This document shows, in pieces, positions 7,389 to 16,474 of a stretch of DNA of 64,000 nucleotides (the stretch's first letter is position 1; each line of letters opens with the position of its first letter). The position numbers were made by a program, and so were the translations under genes. The notes under the pieces were generated by a model. The model did no database searches and was not told the origin of the DNA. It saw nothing but the letters and a program-made list of their open reading frames with translations. The DNA comes from Mesorhizobium sp. M4B.F.Ca.ET.203.01.1.1 (GTDB taxonomy: Bacteria; Pseudomonadota; Alphaproteobacteria; Rhizobiales; Rhizobiaceae): contig NZ_SRUO01000004.1 in the NCBI RefSeq assembly GCF_004791025.1, forward strand, positions 248,001 to 312,000. The letters are read 5' to 3'.

Positions 7389-7985
7389 TCACTCGTCCAT
7401 GATGTGCTTGAGGCCGGCGCGGAAATAATCGTAACCGGTGTAGAGCGTCACCAGCGCCGCGATCCATAGCAGCACCAGCCCGGTCTGGGTGGTCAGCGGG
7501 AAGATCTTGTCGCCGGCGGGACCCGCGAGCAGGAAGGCGATGGCGACCATCTGGATGGTGGTCTTCCATTTGGCGAGCTGGGTGACGGGCACCGAGACCT
7601 TGAGGGCCGCCAGATATTCGCGCAGGCCCGAGACCAGGATCTCGCGGCACAGTATGATGATCGCCGCCCACAGCGACCAGCCGGCGATGCCGGCATGGCG
7701 GTCGGTATCGGCGGCAAGCAGCAGCAGGCAGGTCGAGACCAAAAGCTTGTCGGCAATCGGGTCGAGCATCTTGCCGATGTTGGAGGTCTGCTGCCAGGCA
7801 CGCGCCAGATAGCCGTCGAAATAATCGGTGATGGAAGCGAGCAGGAAGATGGCCAGCGCCGACCAGCGGGCGAAGTCGGAAGACTTCAGATGGCCCTCGA
7901 GGAAAAAGCACAGCACCACCAGCGGCACCGCGATGATGCGGGCGTAGGTGAGGATATTCGGCAGGTTGAACGCGCGCTGGGCCAT
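7389..7985 (-). CDS. pgsA: CDP-diacylglycerol-glycerol-3-phosphate phosphatidyltransferase
   Basis: The 198-residue membrane enzyme makes phosphatidylglycerol phosphate from CDP-diacylglycerol and glycerol-3-phosphate. The CDP-alcohol phosphatidyltransferase signature is complete: Asp54, Asp57-Gly58, Ala61-Arg62, Gly71, Asp75 and Asp79. Four to six hydrophobic segments surround it. The ATG at 7985 is preferred because family members begin Met-x-x-Arg-Ala-x-Asn-Leu-Pro-Asn; a TTG at 8018 would add 11 residues. It lies downstream of uvrC, an order seen in many alphaproteobacteria. Confidence 0.95.
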   Translation of the reverse strand: MAQRAFNLPNILTYARIIAVPLVVLCFFLEGHLKSSDFARWSALAIFLLASITDYFDGYLARAWQQTSNIGKMLDPIADKLLVSTCLLLLAADTDRHAGIAGWSLWAAIIILCREILVSGLREYLAALKVSVPVTQLAKWKTTIQMVAIAFLLAGPAGDKIFPLTTQTGLVLLWIAALVTLYTGYDYFRAGLKHIMDE

Positions 7986-8087
7986 CTTCTCGGGAACTCT
8001 TTCTGCCTGCGTACTCAAATCAGAAGGGAATGTGGGGGGTCAACAGGGCAGATTCGATTGGTCAGCCGAAAATAGGCGCAAGAATGG

Positions 8088-10178
8088 TCAGCTGTCATGA
8101 AAATGGTTGTAAACCAGCTTCGCCATCTGCTCGGAGATGCCGTCGACCTTGACCAGATCCTCGACCGCGGCACGGCTGACCGCCTTGGCGGTGCCGAAAT
8201 GCAAAAGCAGCGCTCGCTTGCGGCCGGGGCCGATGCCGGCGATCTCGTCGAGCGGGCTCTTGACCATCTCCTTCTTGCGGCGGGCGCGGTGGGAGCCGAT
8301 GGCGAAGCGGTGCACCTCGTCGCGCAGGCGCTGGACGAAATAGAGCACGGGATCGCGCACCGGCAGGGTGAAGGAGTCCCTGCCCCGGACGAAGAAGCGC
8401 TCGCGGCCGGCGTCGCGATCCTGGCCCTTGGCGATGCCGATCGCGGCGACGCGGTCCTCGATGCCGAGATCGGCGAGGATCTTGCGCACCGCCGTCATCT
8501 GGCCCTGGCCGCCGTCGATCAGGATGACGTCGGGCCAGGCCGGGAAGGCTCCATTGCCGCCGACAAGATCGTCGGCCGTTTCGTCCTCGACTTCGGCAGC
8601 CGCCACCTCGCTTGAGGGCTGGACATCGCCATGCTCCTTCAGCAAGCGCGAAAAACGCCGCTCCATCACCTCGCGCATCATGCCGAAATCGTCGCCAGGC
8701 GTGATCTCGGTCGAGCGGATGTTGAATTTGCGGTATTGGTTCTTCACGAAACCTTCGGGCCCGGCAACGACCATGGCGCCGACGGCGTTGGTGCCCATGA
8801 TGTGCGAGTTGTCGTAGACCTCGATGCGCACCGGCCGCTTGGCCAGGCCGAAGGTCTCGGCAAAACCGGTAAGCAGGCGCGCCTGCGTCGAGGTTTCGGC
8901 CAGCCGTCGGCCGAGCGCCTCGCGCGCGTTCTGCAGCGCGTTGTCGGTCAGGTCCTTCTTCTCGCCGCGCTGCGGCACCGAGATCGACACCTTGCGGCCG
9001 GCGCGGGTCGAGAGCGCCTCGGCGAGCAGATCCTGCTCCTCGACGGCAAGCGAGAGCAGGATGGCACGCGGCGTCGGCTTGTCGTCATAGAACTGCGCCA
9101 GGAACGAGCCCAGCACTTCCGATCCCTCCAGCGCCGGGTCGGCCTTGGGGAAATAGGCTCGGTTGCCCCAGTTCTGGCCGGTGCGGAAGAAGAACACCTG
9201 GATGCAGGTCTGGCCGCCCTCCTGGTGGATGGCGAAAACGTCGGCCTCCTCGACGGTTTGCGGGTTGATGCCCTGATGCGCCTGCACATGCGAGAGCGCG
9301 GCCAGCCGGTCGCGATAGATGGCGGCACGCTCGAAATCGAGCTCCTCGGACGCCTGCTGCATGGCGGTCGAGATCTCGGTCTTCACCTTGAGGCTGCGAC
9401 CGGAGAGGAAATCCTTCGCCTCGGCGACCAGCCCGGCATAATCCTCATGCGAGATCTCGCCGGTGCACGGACCGGCGCAGCGCTTGATCTGGTAGAGCAG
9501 GCACGGCCGGGTGCGGTTCTCGTAGAAGGAATTGGTGCAGCTTCTCAAAAGAAAGGCGCGCTGCAGCGAGTTGATGGTGCGGCCGACCGCGCCGGCCGAG
9601 GCAAAGGGGCCGAAATAGTCGCCTTTGCGCGAGCGCGCGCCGCGATGCTTGTAGATGCCGGGCGAGACATGGTCGCCGGTCAAGAGGATGTAGGGGAACG
9701 ATTTGTCGTCCCGCATCAGCACGTTGAAACGGGGTCGCAGCCGCTTGATGAGGTTCGCCTCGAGCAGCAGCGCCTCGATCTCGGTGCGGGTGACGACGAA
9801 CTCCATCGTCGCCGTCTCGCGCACCATGCGGCCGATGCGCAGCGTGTGGAAGCGCCCTTGCGCGTAGTTGGTGACGCGCTTCTTCAGGCTGCGCGCCTTG
9901 CCGACATAGAGCACATCGCCGGCAGAGTTCATCATGCGATAGACGCCGGGCGCGTTAGGCAGCCGCTTGACCAGCGTCTGGATCACCTCGGCGCCGACCA
10001 TGCCGTCGGCGTCTCCGGCATGCGGCGTCCAGTCTATGGCGGTGAAGGCGACGTCCGGTCCGGCCGGGACGGCTTCCGGCTCCACGATCTCCTCGGCCGC
10101 ATCGTCCTCGAGATCGATCTCGGGGGGCAGGTCGTCGGCAGCGCCGCGCGTCTTGTGTTTTTGCTCTGCGGGACTCAT
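8088..10178 (-). CDS. uvrC: Excinuclease ABC subunit C
   Basis: The 696-residue nuclease makes both incisions in nucleotide excision repair. Domains run in order: an acidic N-terminal extension of about 60 residues, a GIY-YIG nuclease (about 70-155, with Gly78-Val-Tyr and Tyr91-Val-Gly), a UVR motif that binds UvrB, the RNase-H-like nuclease (Glu-Val-Tyr-Asp-Asn-Ser-His motif) and two C-terminal helix-hairpin-helix units. The ATG at 10178 overlaps the stop of the SDR gene as ATGA and has GGTGGA directly upstream, so I prefer it to the ATG-less extension to 10211. The N-terminal acidic tail is longer than in E. coli UvrC. Confidence 0.97.
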   Translation of the reverse strand: MSPAEQKHKTRGAADDLPPEIDLEDDAAEEIVEPEAVPAGPDVAFTAIDWTPHAGDADGMVGAEVIQTLVKRLPNAPGVYRMMNSAGDVLYVGKARSLKKRVTNYAQGRFHTLRIGRMVRETATMEFVVTRTEIEALLLEANLIKRLRPRFNVLMRDDKSFPYILLTGDHVSPGIYKHRGARSRKGDYFGPFASAGAVGRTINSLQRAFLLRSCTNSFYENRTRPCLLYQIKRCAGPCTGEISHEDYAGLVAEAKDFLSGRSLKVKTEISTAMQQASEELDFERAAIYRDRLAALSHVQAHQGINPQTVEEADVFAIHQEGGQTCIQVFFFRTGQNWGNRAYFPKADPALEGSEVLGSFLAQFYDDKPTPRAILLSLAVEEQDLLAEALSTRAGRKVSISVPQRGEKKDLTDNALQNAREALGRRLAETSTQARLLTGFAETFGLAKRPVRIEVYDNSHIMGTNAVGAMVVAGPEGFVKNQYRKFNIRSTEITPGDDFGMMREVMERRFSRLLKEHGDVQPSSEVAAAEVEDETADDLVGGNGAFPAWPDVILIDGGQGQMTAVRKILADLGIEDRVAAIGIAKGQDRDAGRERFFVRGRDSFTLPVRDPVLYFVQRLRDEVHRFAIGSHRARRKKEMVKSPLDEIAGIGPGRKRALLLHFGTAKAVSRAAVEDLVKVDGISEQMAKLVYNHFHDS

Positions 10179-10936
10179 TCCACCATGCCTGTCACATCGG
10201 GCGTCTGCCACGCAAGATGCTGGCCGCCGTCGAGCGCGATCATCTGGCCGGTGACCGAGCGCGCTTGCCAGAGATAGCGGATGGTAGCGCCGAATTCGGT
10301 CAAATCCGGGCCACGCTTGAGGATCAGCCCGTCGAGCTGCGCGGCGAAATCATCATCGTCCTGGCGGACGCTCTTCAGCGTCGGGCCGGGGCCGATGGCG
10401 TTGACGCGGATGCGAGGCCCGAGCGCCTGCGCCAGCATCTCGGTTTGCGTCCACAGCGCCGACTTCGACAGCGCATAGGAAAAATAGCGCGGCGTCGGGC
10501 GCCAGACGCGCTGGTCGATGATGTTGACGATCAGCCCCTCCTCGCCTTCCGGCAGGGCGCGGGCGAAATTCTGCGCCAGCAGCGCCGGCGTCTTCACATG
10601 GATGGCGAAGTGGCGGTCCCAAGCCTGCCAATCGAAATCCTCGACACTGTCGTCGACGAAAAGCGAGGCATTGTTGACGAGCAGCGTGACGGGGCCAAGC
10701 GCCGCCTCGGCGCGGCCGACGAGATCGCCGACCGCATCCATGTCGGTGAGGTCGGCGGCGACGACCGCGGCGCGGCCGCCCTTGCCCCTTATCTGTTCCG
10801 CCAGCGCCTCGGCCTCGGCGCCCGAACGGTTGGCGTGGATGGCGACCGCGAAGCCGTGTGCCGCCAGATCCTCGACGATCGCCTTGCCGATCCGTTTTGC
10901 GCCACCGGTCACCAGCGCCGTCGCGGTCTTGGTCAT
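10175..10936 (-). CDS. SDR oxidoreductase, pteridine-reductase-like
   Basis: The 253-residue short-chain dehydrogenase has a Thr-Gly-Gly-Ala-Lys-Arg-Ile-Gly cofactor loop (residues 10-17), an Asn-Asn-Ala-Ser motif near residue 88 and a Tyr-x3-Lys catalytic pair near residue 155. The Arg in the TGxxxRxG loop is the mark of the FolM/PTR1 group, which uses NADPH to reduce dihydrofolate or pterins; ordinary SDRs have TGxxxGxG. A role in pterin reduction next to the molybdopterin genes would be fitting but is only inference. The stop overlaps the uvrC start, so it is the first gene of the SDR-uvrC-pgsA-moaD-moaE operon. Confidence 0.88.
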   Translation of the reverse strand: MTKTATALVTGGAKRIGKAIVEDLAAHGFAVAIHANRSGAEAEALAEQIRGKGGRAAVVAADLTDMDAVGDLVGRAEAALGPVTLLVNNASLFVDDSVEDFDWQAWDRHFAIHVKTPALLAQNFARALPEGEEGLIVNIIDQRVWRPTPRYFSYALSKSALWTQTEMLAQALGPRIRVNAIGPGPTLKSVRQDDDDFAAQLDGLILKRGPDLTEFGATIRYLWQARSVTGQMIALDGGQHLAWQTPDVTGMVE

Positions 10937-11350
10937 CTGTCAATCCTCAATCGGCGCCTCGATTCCACCAGCCGGCACATTATGACCGGCTGAGGGGTTA
11001 AACGCCGTTTCCACCTGGGGCGGGAATGTGGCGAAGCGGCCTCGCCGCAACCTTTGCGTGATCCGGATTCGCGCCGGCAGGATCGCAATATAGGATGCTC
11101 GACTCCTTGTACCAAGCCGCGTGCAGCGCAGCATGAAAGCGCTGCTGACATTTCGCTGTTGCGAAGATGCAACGTCACGGTTCAGCCTCATTCGCGCCGG
11201 GGAATGACCCAAGTTCAGGTTCGCTTCAGCCGCATTTCGACACGACATTCGGAACCGTTGAGCGCCGGGTCCGTTTATCCCCCCGGACGGGTCTTGGGGT
11301 GCTCATGAACAACAAGCCTACGTGTCCTGTGGCTTAAGGAGTAAAGAACA
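10937..11350. other. 414-base divergent intergenic region
   Basis: No gene is supported here. The region must hold the promoters of the SDR-uvrC operon (minus) and the porin gene (plus). A short palindrome, GTTGC-N6-GCAAC, lies at about 11158-11173. The last 40 bases before the porin include a strong AAGGAG ribosome binding site. I could not assign a confident -35/-10 pair. Confidence 0.5.
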
Positions 11351-11998
11351 ATGCAAGCCAATCTCAAATTCGCACGGCCGCTGGCTGTTGCCCTCGGGCT
11401 CTTCGCCCTCGGCGGTACCGCTTACGCAGCCGACGTCGTCTCTGAAGAGCCGCCGGCGCCCGCCCCGGTTGCCGAACTCCCCGTCGCTTCCTGGGCCGGT
11501 CCGTATCTCGGTCTGAGCGCCGGCTACGGCTTCAGCGGCCATGCCGACGTTTCCGGCGGCCCCGACATCAAGACCAAGGGCTTTGTCGGCGGCGTCTTCG
11601 GCGGCTACCAGTGGCAGCAGGAGAACTTCGTGTACGGTGCTGAAGCCGATCTCGGCTACAACGGCGTCAAGGGTTCCAGCGCCGGCGTCGAAGCCAAGGG
11701 CGGCCTGGACGGCTCGCTGCGCGCTCGCCTCGGTTATTCCGTGACTCCGGAAATCCTGCTCTACGGCACCGGCGGTCTTGCGGCCAAGAACCAGAAGATC
11801 GACGACGGCGTCTCCAGCGACAGCAAGGCGATGCTCGGCTGGACGGCCGGTGTCGGCACCGACATCAAGATCACGGACAACGTGTTCGGCCGTGTCGAGT
11901 ACCGCTACACCGACTACGGCGACAAGGACTTCGACAATGTCGGCAACGTCAAGTCGAAGGACAACCGCGTCACCTTCGGCGTCGGTATGAAGTTCTAA
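11351..11998 (+). CDS. Omp25/Omp31-family outer membrane beta-barrel protein
   Basis: The 215-residue protein has a signal peptide cut after Ala-Tyr-Ala-Ala (about residue 27), a short Pro/Ala/Glu-rich linker, then an eight-stranded barrel with alternating aromatic and glycine residues and the C-terminal Phe recognised by the Bam machinery. The Trp-Ala-Gly-Pro-Tyr-Leu-Gly-Leu motif at the first strand and the Tyr-Arg-Tyr-Thr-Asp-Tyr-Gly motif near the end are typical of the Omp25/31 (RopB-like) family of Hyphomicrobiales. AAGGAG precedes the ATG, and codon choice is strongly biased to C-ending codons, which suggests high expression. Confidence 0.92.
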   Translation: MQANLKFARPLAVALGLFALGGTAYAADVVSEEPPAPAPVAELPVASWAGPYLGLSAGYGFSGHADVSGGPDIKTKGFVGGVFGGYQWQQENFVYGAEADLGYNGVKGSSAGVEAKGGLDGSLRARLGYSVTPEILLYGTGGLAAKNQKIDDGVSSDSKAMLGWTAGVGTDIKITDNVFGRVEYRYTDYGDKDFDNVGNVKSKDNRVTFGVGMKF

Positions 11999-12018
11999 GT
12001 CGTCGAAGCCACGACACG

Positions 12019-12049
12019 AAAAAGCCGGGCCTCGCGCCCGGCTTTTTTT
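12019..12049 (+). terminator. Strong intrinsic terminator after the porin gene
   Basis: AAAAGCCGGGC and GCCCGGCTTTTTTT pair around a CTCGC loop. The A-run and T-run make it potentially bidirectional, but the only gene leading into it is the porin gene ending 21 bases upstream. Confidence 0.92.
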
Positions 12050-12090
12050 GTGCCTGCACTTGAACGGATGCCCCCGCACCTATCAGCTTG

Positions 12091-12510
12091 TCAGGTGCCT
12101 GGTCGATCGGCTGGCTTTTCCTGGAAGCCGTCATGGGCGGGTATCGATGGCAGCCGATCGAGCCATTTCATCCGCGATCGCGTCAAGACCTGCGCATCGG
12201 GCTGGTAGTCGTCCGGATTGGTCATGGTGGCGGCGTGTACGTGGATCTCGCGAGGCCATGTGTCGGAGCGGAAATAGAGCCTCGTACCGCAGGCCGGACA
12301 GAACCCGCGAAAGGTGTTCGGGCTGCTTTCAAAGTGCCTGATCTCGCCGGTCCAACTCACCTGCTCCGGCCGCATGCCGAGGAAGGCCGTCAGCGGGGCG
12401 GACGTGGCGCGCCGACAATCGGCGCAATGACAGACCAGATTGCGGGTGATGTCCCCGGAATAGGTCCAGGTGACCGCTTCGCACATGCAACGTCCCGTCA
12501 GAAACGCCAT
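12091..12510 (-). CDS. GFA/CENP-V zinc-fold family protein
   Basis: The 139-residue protein has the cysteine pattern of the glutathione-dependent formaldehyde-activating enzyme fold: Cys8/Cys10, Cys27-His-Cys29-x2-Cys32, and Cys71-x2-Cys74, which bind two zinc ions. The ATG at 12510 is preferred because GGGAGG precedes it. Most family members are of unknown substrate; the original member speeds the formation of S-hydroxymethylglutathione. The gene converges on the porin terminator. Confidence 0.88.
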   Translation of the reverse strand: MAFLTGRCMCEAVTWTYSGDITRNLVCHCADCRRATSAPLTAFLGMRPEQVSWTGEIRHFESSPNTFRGFCPACGTRLYFRSDTWPREIHVHAATMTNPDDYQPDAQVLTRSRMKWLDRLPSIPAHDGFQEKPADRPGT

Positions 12511-12590
12511 CGCAATCCTCCCGCCGGCCGCGTTGCCGAGCCGGTTCACGACACCAGTCGATGCAGCCCAAGATAGGCTGCTCCATCAAC

Positions 12591-12974
12591 TCACATTCGC
12601 TTCTTTGCGACCTTGGCTGGCTTCGATTTCGTCGGCAGCGTCTCGACGAAGGCCAGCGCGAGATCGAGCCAGCTGGCGAGATCGGCTGCGCTCGCGGTGC
12701 CTTCCGGCGCGACGTGGACGTAACCCTCCATCCCGCGCCCTCCCATTTCCATCGGGCGCGCATGCGGACGGGCGACCGCCGCTTCATGCGCCGCCTTGCC
12801 GACGCGAACCAGCAGCCCGCGTTTCGAGGTGCCAATCAGCATGTTGCCGTTGAGCATGAAGCAGGTGCCGCCGAACATCTTCTGTTCGGTGAAGGCGCGC
12901 CGGCCAAGGGCTGCACGCAGGCGCTCGACCATGGGATCTGGCGCGACGCTGGTTTTGGTGACTGACTTCGCCAT
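12591..12974 (-). CDS. TfoX N-terminal domain protein
   Basis: The 127-residue protein fits the TfoX/Sxy N-terminal domain, with the Lys-Met-Phe-Gly-Gly-x-Cys-Phe-Met motif near residue 33 and a conserved Met-Glu-Met-Gly-Gly-Arg-x-Met-x-Gly-Tyr segment near residue 76. It ends in a Lys/Ala/Pro-rich tail. TfoX controls competence in gammaproteobacteria, but stand-alone N-terminal domain proteins in rhizobia have no proven role, so I do not infer competence. It lies 80 bases upstream of the GFA gene on the same strand. Confidence 0.85.
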   Translation of the reverse strand: MAKSVTKTSVAPDPMVERLRAALGRRAFTEQKMFGGTCFMLNGNMLIGTSKRGLLVRVGKAAHEAAVARPHARPMEMGGRGMEGYVHVAPEGTASAADLASWLDLALAFVETLPTKSKPAKVAKKRM

Positions 12975-13243
12975 GCTCAGCCCTCCGCGAAATGCGCGGC
13001 GTCAAGCAAGCATGAAAGCAGGAGGAGATTCAAGCCGGAAGCAAGGGCGGAATTCTCGATCCACCCGGCGACGGAAGGCGTTTCCAAAGGCTGCAATTAT
13101 TCTTGACTTAAATAATCATCTTAATCTAAGGCGAGCCACCAAGCCAACGGCGCGTCCCCTCCTGGGCGGCCTCAGCCAAAGTCATTCAACAAAAGAGACG
13201 TTCCCGGTCGGCGGGCACGCGCGAATGTAATTTGGCGGGCAAC

Positions 13244-13903
13244 ATGAACGGTCCTGAAATCTTCACCGTCTCACCGGTCACACTGGCCTCTTACGCCCGA
13301 ACCTGCCTCAGGCTGGTTCATTTTGCGGGTCTGACTTTGGGGTTCGGAGGGGCCGTCTTCCTCGATCTCATGTTTTCACGCTACCGAAAGACCCCCGTGA
13401 CGACCGAACTCGCCGACAATGTGGAGTGGGTCAGCAAGTTCGTGGCTCTGGGACTCGGTCTGCTTTGGGTCTCGGGGCTGGGATTCCTCGTGCTGTATCA
13501 CTTCGCCGAGCCGGAAAAACTGACGAACCCGAAGATCTGGGCAAAGGTCGTGATCGTTGCGATCCTTACCCTCAATGGCGTCGCCATCCACAAACTGGTC
13601 ATACCTTTTGTGCGTCGGCGGATCGGCAGCCAACTCCTTGTCGGCATGACACCCCGCATGCACGGCACTTTGGTTGGTTGCGGCGTCGTCTCCCTTGTGT
13701 CCTGGACGATGCCCGTAGTGCTCGGCACGGCGCCGCAACTGAACTTCGTCGTTCCGTGCGCGCTTATCCTGGCCGGATACGCGGCAGTTCTCGGACAGGC
13801 GTTTCTGATCGCAAACTTCTTGCTACGTCGCGCCTCGGGGAACATCTCGGTCCCGGCGTCGTCAACGCCGGGCGAGCCTGATCCAGGTCTTGCCCCTTCC
13901 TGA
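13244..13903 (+). CDS. Multi-span inner membrane protein, hypothetical
   Basis: The 219-residue product has about five hydrophobic segments (roughly 23-43, 65-85, 100-120, 137-160, 168-195). Conserved-looking His26, His86 and His116 lie at or near the ends of the membrane segments. Such placement occurs in haem-binding or CopD-like membrane proteins, but no signature is clear and I do not assign a cofactor. The ATG at 13244 is preferred to a TTG at 13232. An AT-rich stretch with TTGACT (13103) lies 130 bases upstream and may hold the promoter. Confidence 0.65.
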   Translation: MNGPEIFTVSPVTLASYARTCLRLVHFAGLTLGFGGAVFLDLMFSRYRKTPVTTELADNVEWVSKFVALGLGLLWVSGLGFLVLYHFAEPEKLTNPKIWAKVVIVAILTLNGVAIHKLVIPFVRRRIGSQLLVGMTPRMHGTLVGCGVVSLVSWTMPVVLGTAPQLNFVVPCALILAGYAAVLGQAFLIANFLLRRASGNISVPASSTPGEPDPGLAPS

Positions 13904-14000
13904 AAAGGCTCGCAACGCAAGGCAGTTCAGGGGAGGCGTGTCGCAGAGCGACCATGACGGTCACTCTCCACACAAGCGTCCCCCGGGGAGATCGCAGTTC

Positions 14001-14597
14001 TCAGCCTGGCACTGCCGGCTTCAGTTCCGGGAACTTCTCGTCGAAGCGCGCCGCCCAGCGGGTCAGCCGGCCGCGGCCCTTTTCCCATTTGCCGGCGAAG
14101 CGCAGCGCCAGATAGCCGAGCGTGGCGCGCAGCGCCATCTGGCCGGCGGTGATCTTCTTGGGCAGCTTCGGCGGGTTGGCGTTGAGCAGGTCGAGCGCGG
14201 TGGTGATCTTCGCCCACTGGCGATCGAGCCACGGCTGATAGACCATCTCTTCCGGCCGCGTGCGCCGCTCGTAGACCATCGACAGCGCGCAGTCGCAGAT
14301 GCCGTCGGCAAGCGCCTCCAGCACCTCGGCCTCGAGCCGCTTGTCGGGATTGCGCGGGAACAGCGCGTTCTTCGATACGCGATTGAAATGCTGGGTGATG
14401 GCGCGGCTGTCGTAGATCGAGCGGCCGTCGTCGAGGACCAGCACGGGGATCTTGCCGAGCGGATTGGCGCCGATCAATTCGGCCGGCTTCTCCTCGGTCT
14501 TGACCGGCACTAGGTCGATGGCGATGCCGGCATAGAGCGCGGCCATGCGGACCTTCGAGCTGTAGGGAGAGGTGGAGGCGTAGAGCAGCTTCGGCAT
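14001..14597 (-). CDS. Glutathione S-transferase family protein
   Basis: The 198-residue protein has an N-terminal thioredoxin-fold domain (1-78) with a Ser-Pro-Tyr-Ser-Ser-Lys-Val-Arg segment at the glutathione site, the cis-Pro in Gly-Lys-Ile-Pro-Val-Leu (about residue 51) and an Asp-Ser-Arg-Ala-Ile motif that holds the gamma-glutamyl group, followed by a helical C-terminal domain. Substrate is unknown. The ATG at 14597, with AGGAAC upstream, is used; an in-frame extension to 14720 would run into the terminator stem at 14720-14766. It lies downstream of the histone-like gene but is separated from it by that terminator. Confidence 0.9.
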   Translation of the reverse strand: MPKLLYASTSPYSSKVRMAALYAGIAIDLVPVKTEEKPAELIGANPLGKIPVLVLDDGRSIYDSRAITQHFNRVSKNALFPRNPDKRLEAEVLEALADGICDCALSMVYERRTRPEEMVYQPWLDRQWAKITTALDLLNANPPKLPKKITAGQMALRATLGYLALRFAGKWEKGRGRLTRWAARFDEKFPELKPAVPG

Positions 14598-14719
14598 GGT
14601 CGGGTTCCTGATTGTCTGCGCGCACTGTTGACCGATCATGGCCGGCAAGACAACGGCCAGTGTCGCGAAACCGGACAGCCAATGCGCCGGAAACGAATTG
14701 CTGGCGAAGCCGGACAACA

Positions 14720-14766
14720 AAAAAGCTCCCGGAAGTTTGCCGACGGCAAAGTCCCGGGAGCTTTAG
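14720..14766 (-). terminator. Intrinsic terminator after histone-like gene
   Basis: On the minus strand an AAAGCTCCCGGGA arm pairs with TCCGGGAGCTTTTTT around a loop that itself contains a small TTTGCCG-TCGGCAAA stem. The U run is on the minus strand, 102 bases past the stop of the Ala/Lys/Pro-rich gene. Confidence 0.85.
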
Positions 14767-14867
14767 GGGGAGCGTGCGCTCCAGCTTCGCCAGCGACGCC
14801 GAACCGGCGAGAGGGGCACCGACGGCACCCGCCCTCACCTGTCCTTGTAGCGAGCGAAGCTACGCGA

Positions 14868-15248
14868 TCACTTCTTGGCGGCCGGCTTCTTTGCCGGAGC
14901 TGCCTTCTTCACTGCAGACGCCGACTTGGCGGCGGCCGCCTTCATCGGTGCCTTGGCGGCGGGCTTGGCCGCTGCCTTGGCTGCAGGCTTCTTGGCGGCA
15001 GGCTTCGCTGCCTTGGCGGCAGGCTTCGCTGCTGCCTTGGCTGCGGGCTTCGCCGCTGCCTTGGCGGCGGGCTTGGCCGCGGCCTTGGCGACCGGCTTCT
15101 TGGCGGCGGGTTTCGCCGCTGCCTTCGCCGGAGCCTTGGCGGCTGCCTTCGGCGCTGCCTTCTTCACTGCGGGTTTCGCGGCAGCCTTCGGTGCCGCTTT
15201 CTTTGCCGGCGCTTTCGCCGCCGGCGCCTTGCTTGTCGTCTTTGCCAT
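14868..15248 (-). CDS. Histone H1-like Ala/Lys/Pro repeat protein
   Basis: The 126-residue product is almost wholly Ala, Lys and Pro, arranged as degenerate Lys-Pro-Ala-Ala-Lys-Ala-Ala-Ala units from end to end, with no hydrophobic core, Cys or aromatic residues. This is the composition of bacterial histone-H1-like proteins such as AlgP or the C-terminal tails of some HU proteins, which bind DNA loosely and condense it. AAGGGG precedes the ATG and a strong terminator follows, so it is a single-gene unit. The repeats would favour slippage, so its length may vary between strains. DNA binding is inferred from charge only. Confidence 0.8.
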   Translation of the reverse strand: MAKTTSKAPAAKAPAKKAAPKAAAKPAVKKAAPKAAAKAPAKAAAKPAAKKPVAKAAAKPAAKAAAKPAAKAAAKPAAKAAKPAAKKPAAKAAAKPAAKAPMKAAAAKSASAVKKAAPAKKPAAKK

Positions 15249-15880
15249 GCGATGCCCCTTGCGTTTTGCCGGCGATCGTCAGTGATCCGGCATGCTCATG
15301 CATATCTGACTCGCGGCTTTCTAGCCAGCGAAGCATTACACTGAATTTCGCAGATTAAATTTCGGTTACGGCGAAAGCATGCTCGCAATGATCGGCACTA
15401 ACGTGCGCAGAGATTCTTCCCAGCCCGCCGCGAACTTCCGCGAGAGAAATTTGAAGCCTCGCGACTCATGCGATCTTCTCGTCAAGCATGGGAACTCCTA
15501 GCTATGGCGGCGGTCGTGCGCGTTCACCCGAAGAGCTGTCGTATCGGCTTGCTTGATAGAGCGACTGCAGAACAACTTAAAACTTAATGCGAGCTTTTAG
15601 CTCGTATATGTTCTGCCCGAACTAAGTGGCGGTGAAGCAGCATTCACTGCAGGACAACGCCACTCTCTGTGCCACCGACTTTCGTCACTCGGCAAGCCAA
15701 ACCGTTGGCTTTCCGTTCGCGACACGGACCGCTCCTCAACTCCTCACTTGGGGGAAATTGGACGCCGCGTCGGCTTTCGCCAGTTGCCCATGCTGCAGGA
15801 TTGAATGGGGCGCGAAGGAATGGTCTTATCCGCCACCTCGCGCAGCCGCTTTTCCCTTGAAATGCAAGGCTTTCGGGCCG
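15249..15880. other. 632-base region without a supported gene
   Basis: Open frames here have shadow-like composition and no ribosome binding site I trust. The first part must hold the promoter of the histone-like gene. A small hairpin (CGAGCTTTTAGCTCG, about 15589-15603) lies in an AT-rich patch at 15570-15625. The rest has lower GC than its flanks and may be a decayed gene or regulatory RNA region, but I see nothing firm. Confidence 0.4.
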
Positions 15881-16411
15881 TCACAGCCCGGCCGGCTCGC
15901 ACACCTTCTGCAGCCTTCGCGAAGGCTCGGTCCGATGGAGATGGACGGCAAATGTGTCCCAGGGCGGAGTGACGCCGATTTGCGCGACGATGCGGCCGAT
16001 CTCGCCGCGATGATAGCCGCCGTGGATGACGACATGGGTCAGCATTTCCTGGCGCGACATCATCGCCTTGTCGCCATCAGTGAAGGCGAACGGCATCGGC
16101 TCCGAGAGTAGATTGGGCGAGACGGTTTCCAGATAGTCGCGATACCAGCGATCCATCGCCGCGACATCGCCGTGCAACGTGTCGAGCGACGGCGTCTTCT
16201 CGGTGTTGTCGGAGGCAAAGCCGTGTTGCGTGCCGGAAAGATGCGCGGCGAATATCTTCGAGACGACAAGGTTGTGGTTGAGGAGACGGATCGCTGCGTG
16301 GCGCTCCTTCGCGTGCGCATCCGGGTCGAGGTGTGCGAGCTTCTCCAGCAGTTCGTCGTTGGCCCAGGCTTGATAGGCGAAGAGGCTGCGAAGCAAGTCA
16401 AGCGCGCTCAT
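15881..16411 (-). CDS. DinB family protein
   Basis: The 176-residue protein belongs to the DinB-like four-helix family. The metal ligands are seen as His45 in a Leu-Asn-His-Asn segment and the His-Val-Val-Ile-His-Gly-Gly-Tyr-His-Arg-Gly-Glu-Ile-Gly motif near residue 135. The ATG at 16411, after AAAAGGAAC, is used because the family begins there. It diverges from a TetR-type regulator across only 63 bases, which suggests that regulator controls it. It is not closely similar to the other DinB protein at 2956. Confidence 0.86.
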   Translation of the reverse strand: MSALDLLRSLFAYQAWANDELLEKLAHLDPDAHAKERHAAIRLLNHNLVVSKIFAAHLSGTQHGFASDNTEKTPSLDTLHGDVAAMDRWYRDYLETVSPNLLSEPMPFAFTDGDKAMMSRQEMLTHVVIHGGYHRGEIGRIVAQIGVTPPWDTFAVHLHRTEPSRRLQKVCEPAGL

Positions 16412-16474
16412 GGCCGGTGTTCCTTTTTTCGAAATGTGAGTATGTTGTTTATATTTTCGCGACGTGGAGCAAAC

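Noticed and set aside
8631-10277. Long open frame of about 550 codons on the plus strand opposite uvrC
   Set aside because: It is antisense to a clear uvrC gene; high-GC codon bias of uvrC opens this frame. Composition is shadow-like and there is no ribosome site.
12591-12974. TfoX-like gene as evidence of natural competence
   Set aside because: Only the N-terminal domain is present and no competence genes lie nearby; the domain is common in rhizobia without such a role.
14875-15285. Regular short repeats that at first look like a CRISPR or satellite array
   Set aside because: They are the codon-level image of the Ala/Lys/Pro repeats in the histone-like gene; spacing and sequence vary with the codons, with no unique spacers.
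15626-16111. Plus-strand frame of 161 codons
   Set aside because: Its second half is antisense to the DinB gene and the first half has no family signal or ribosome site.
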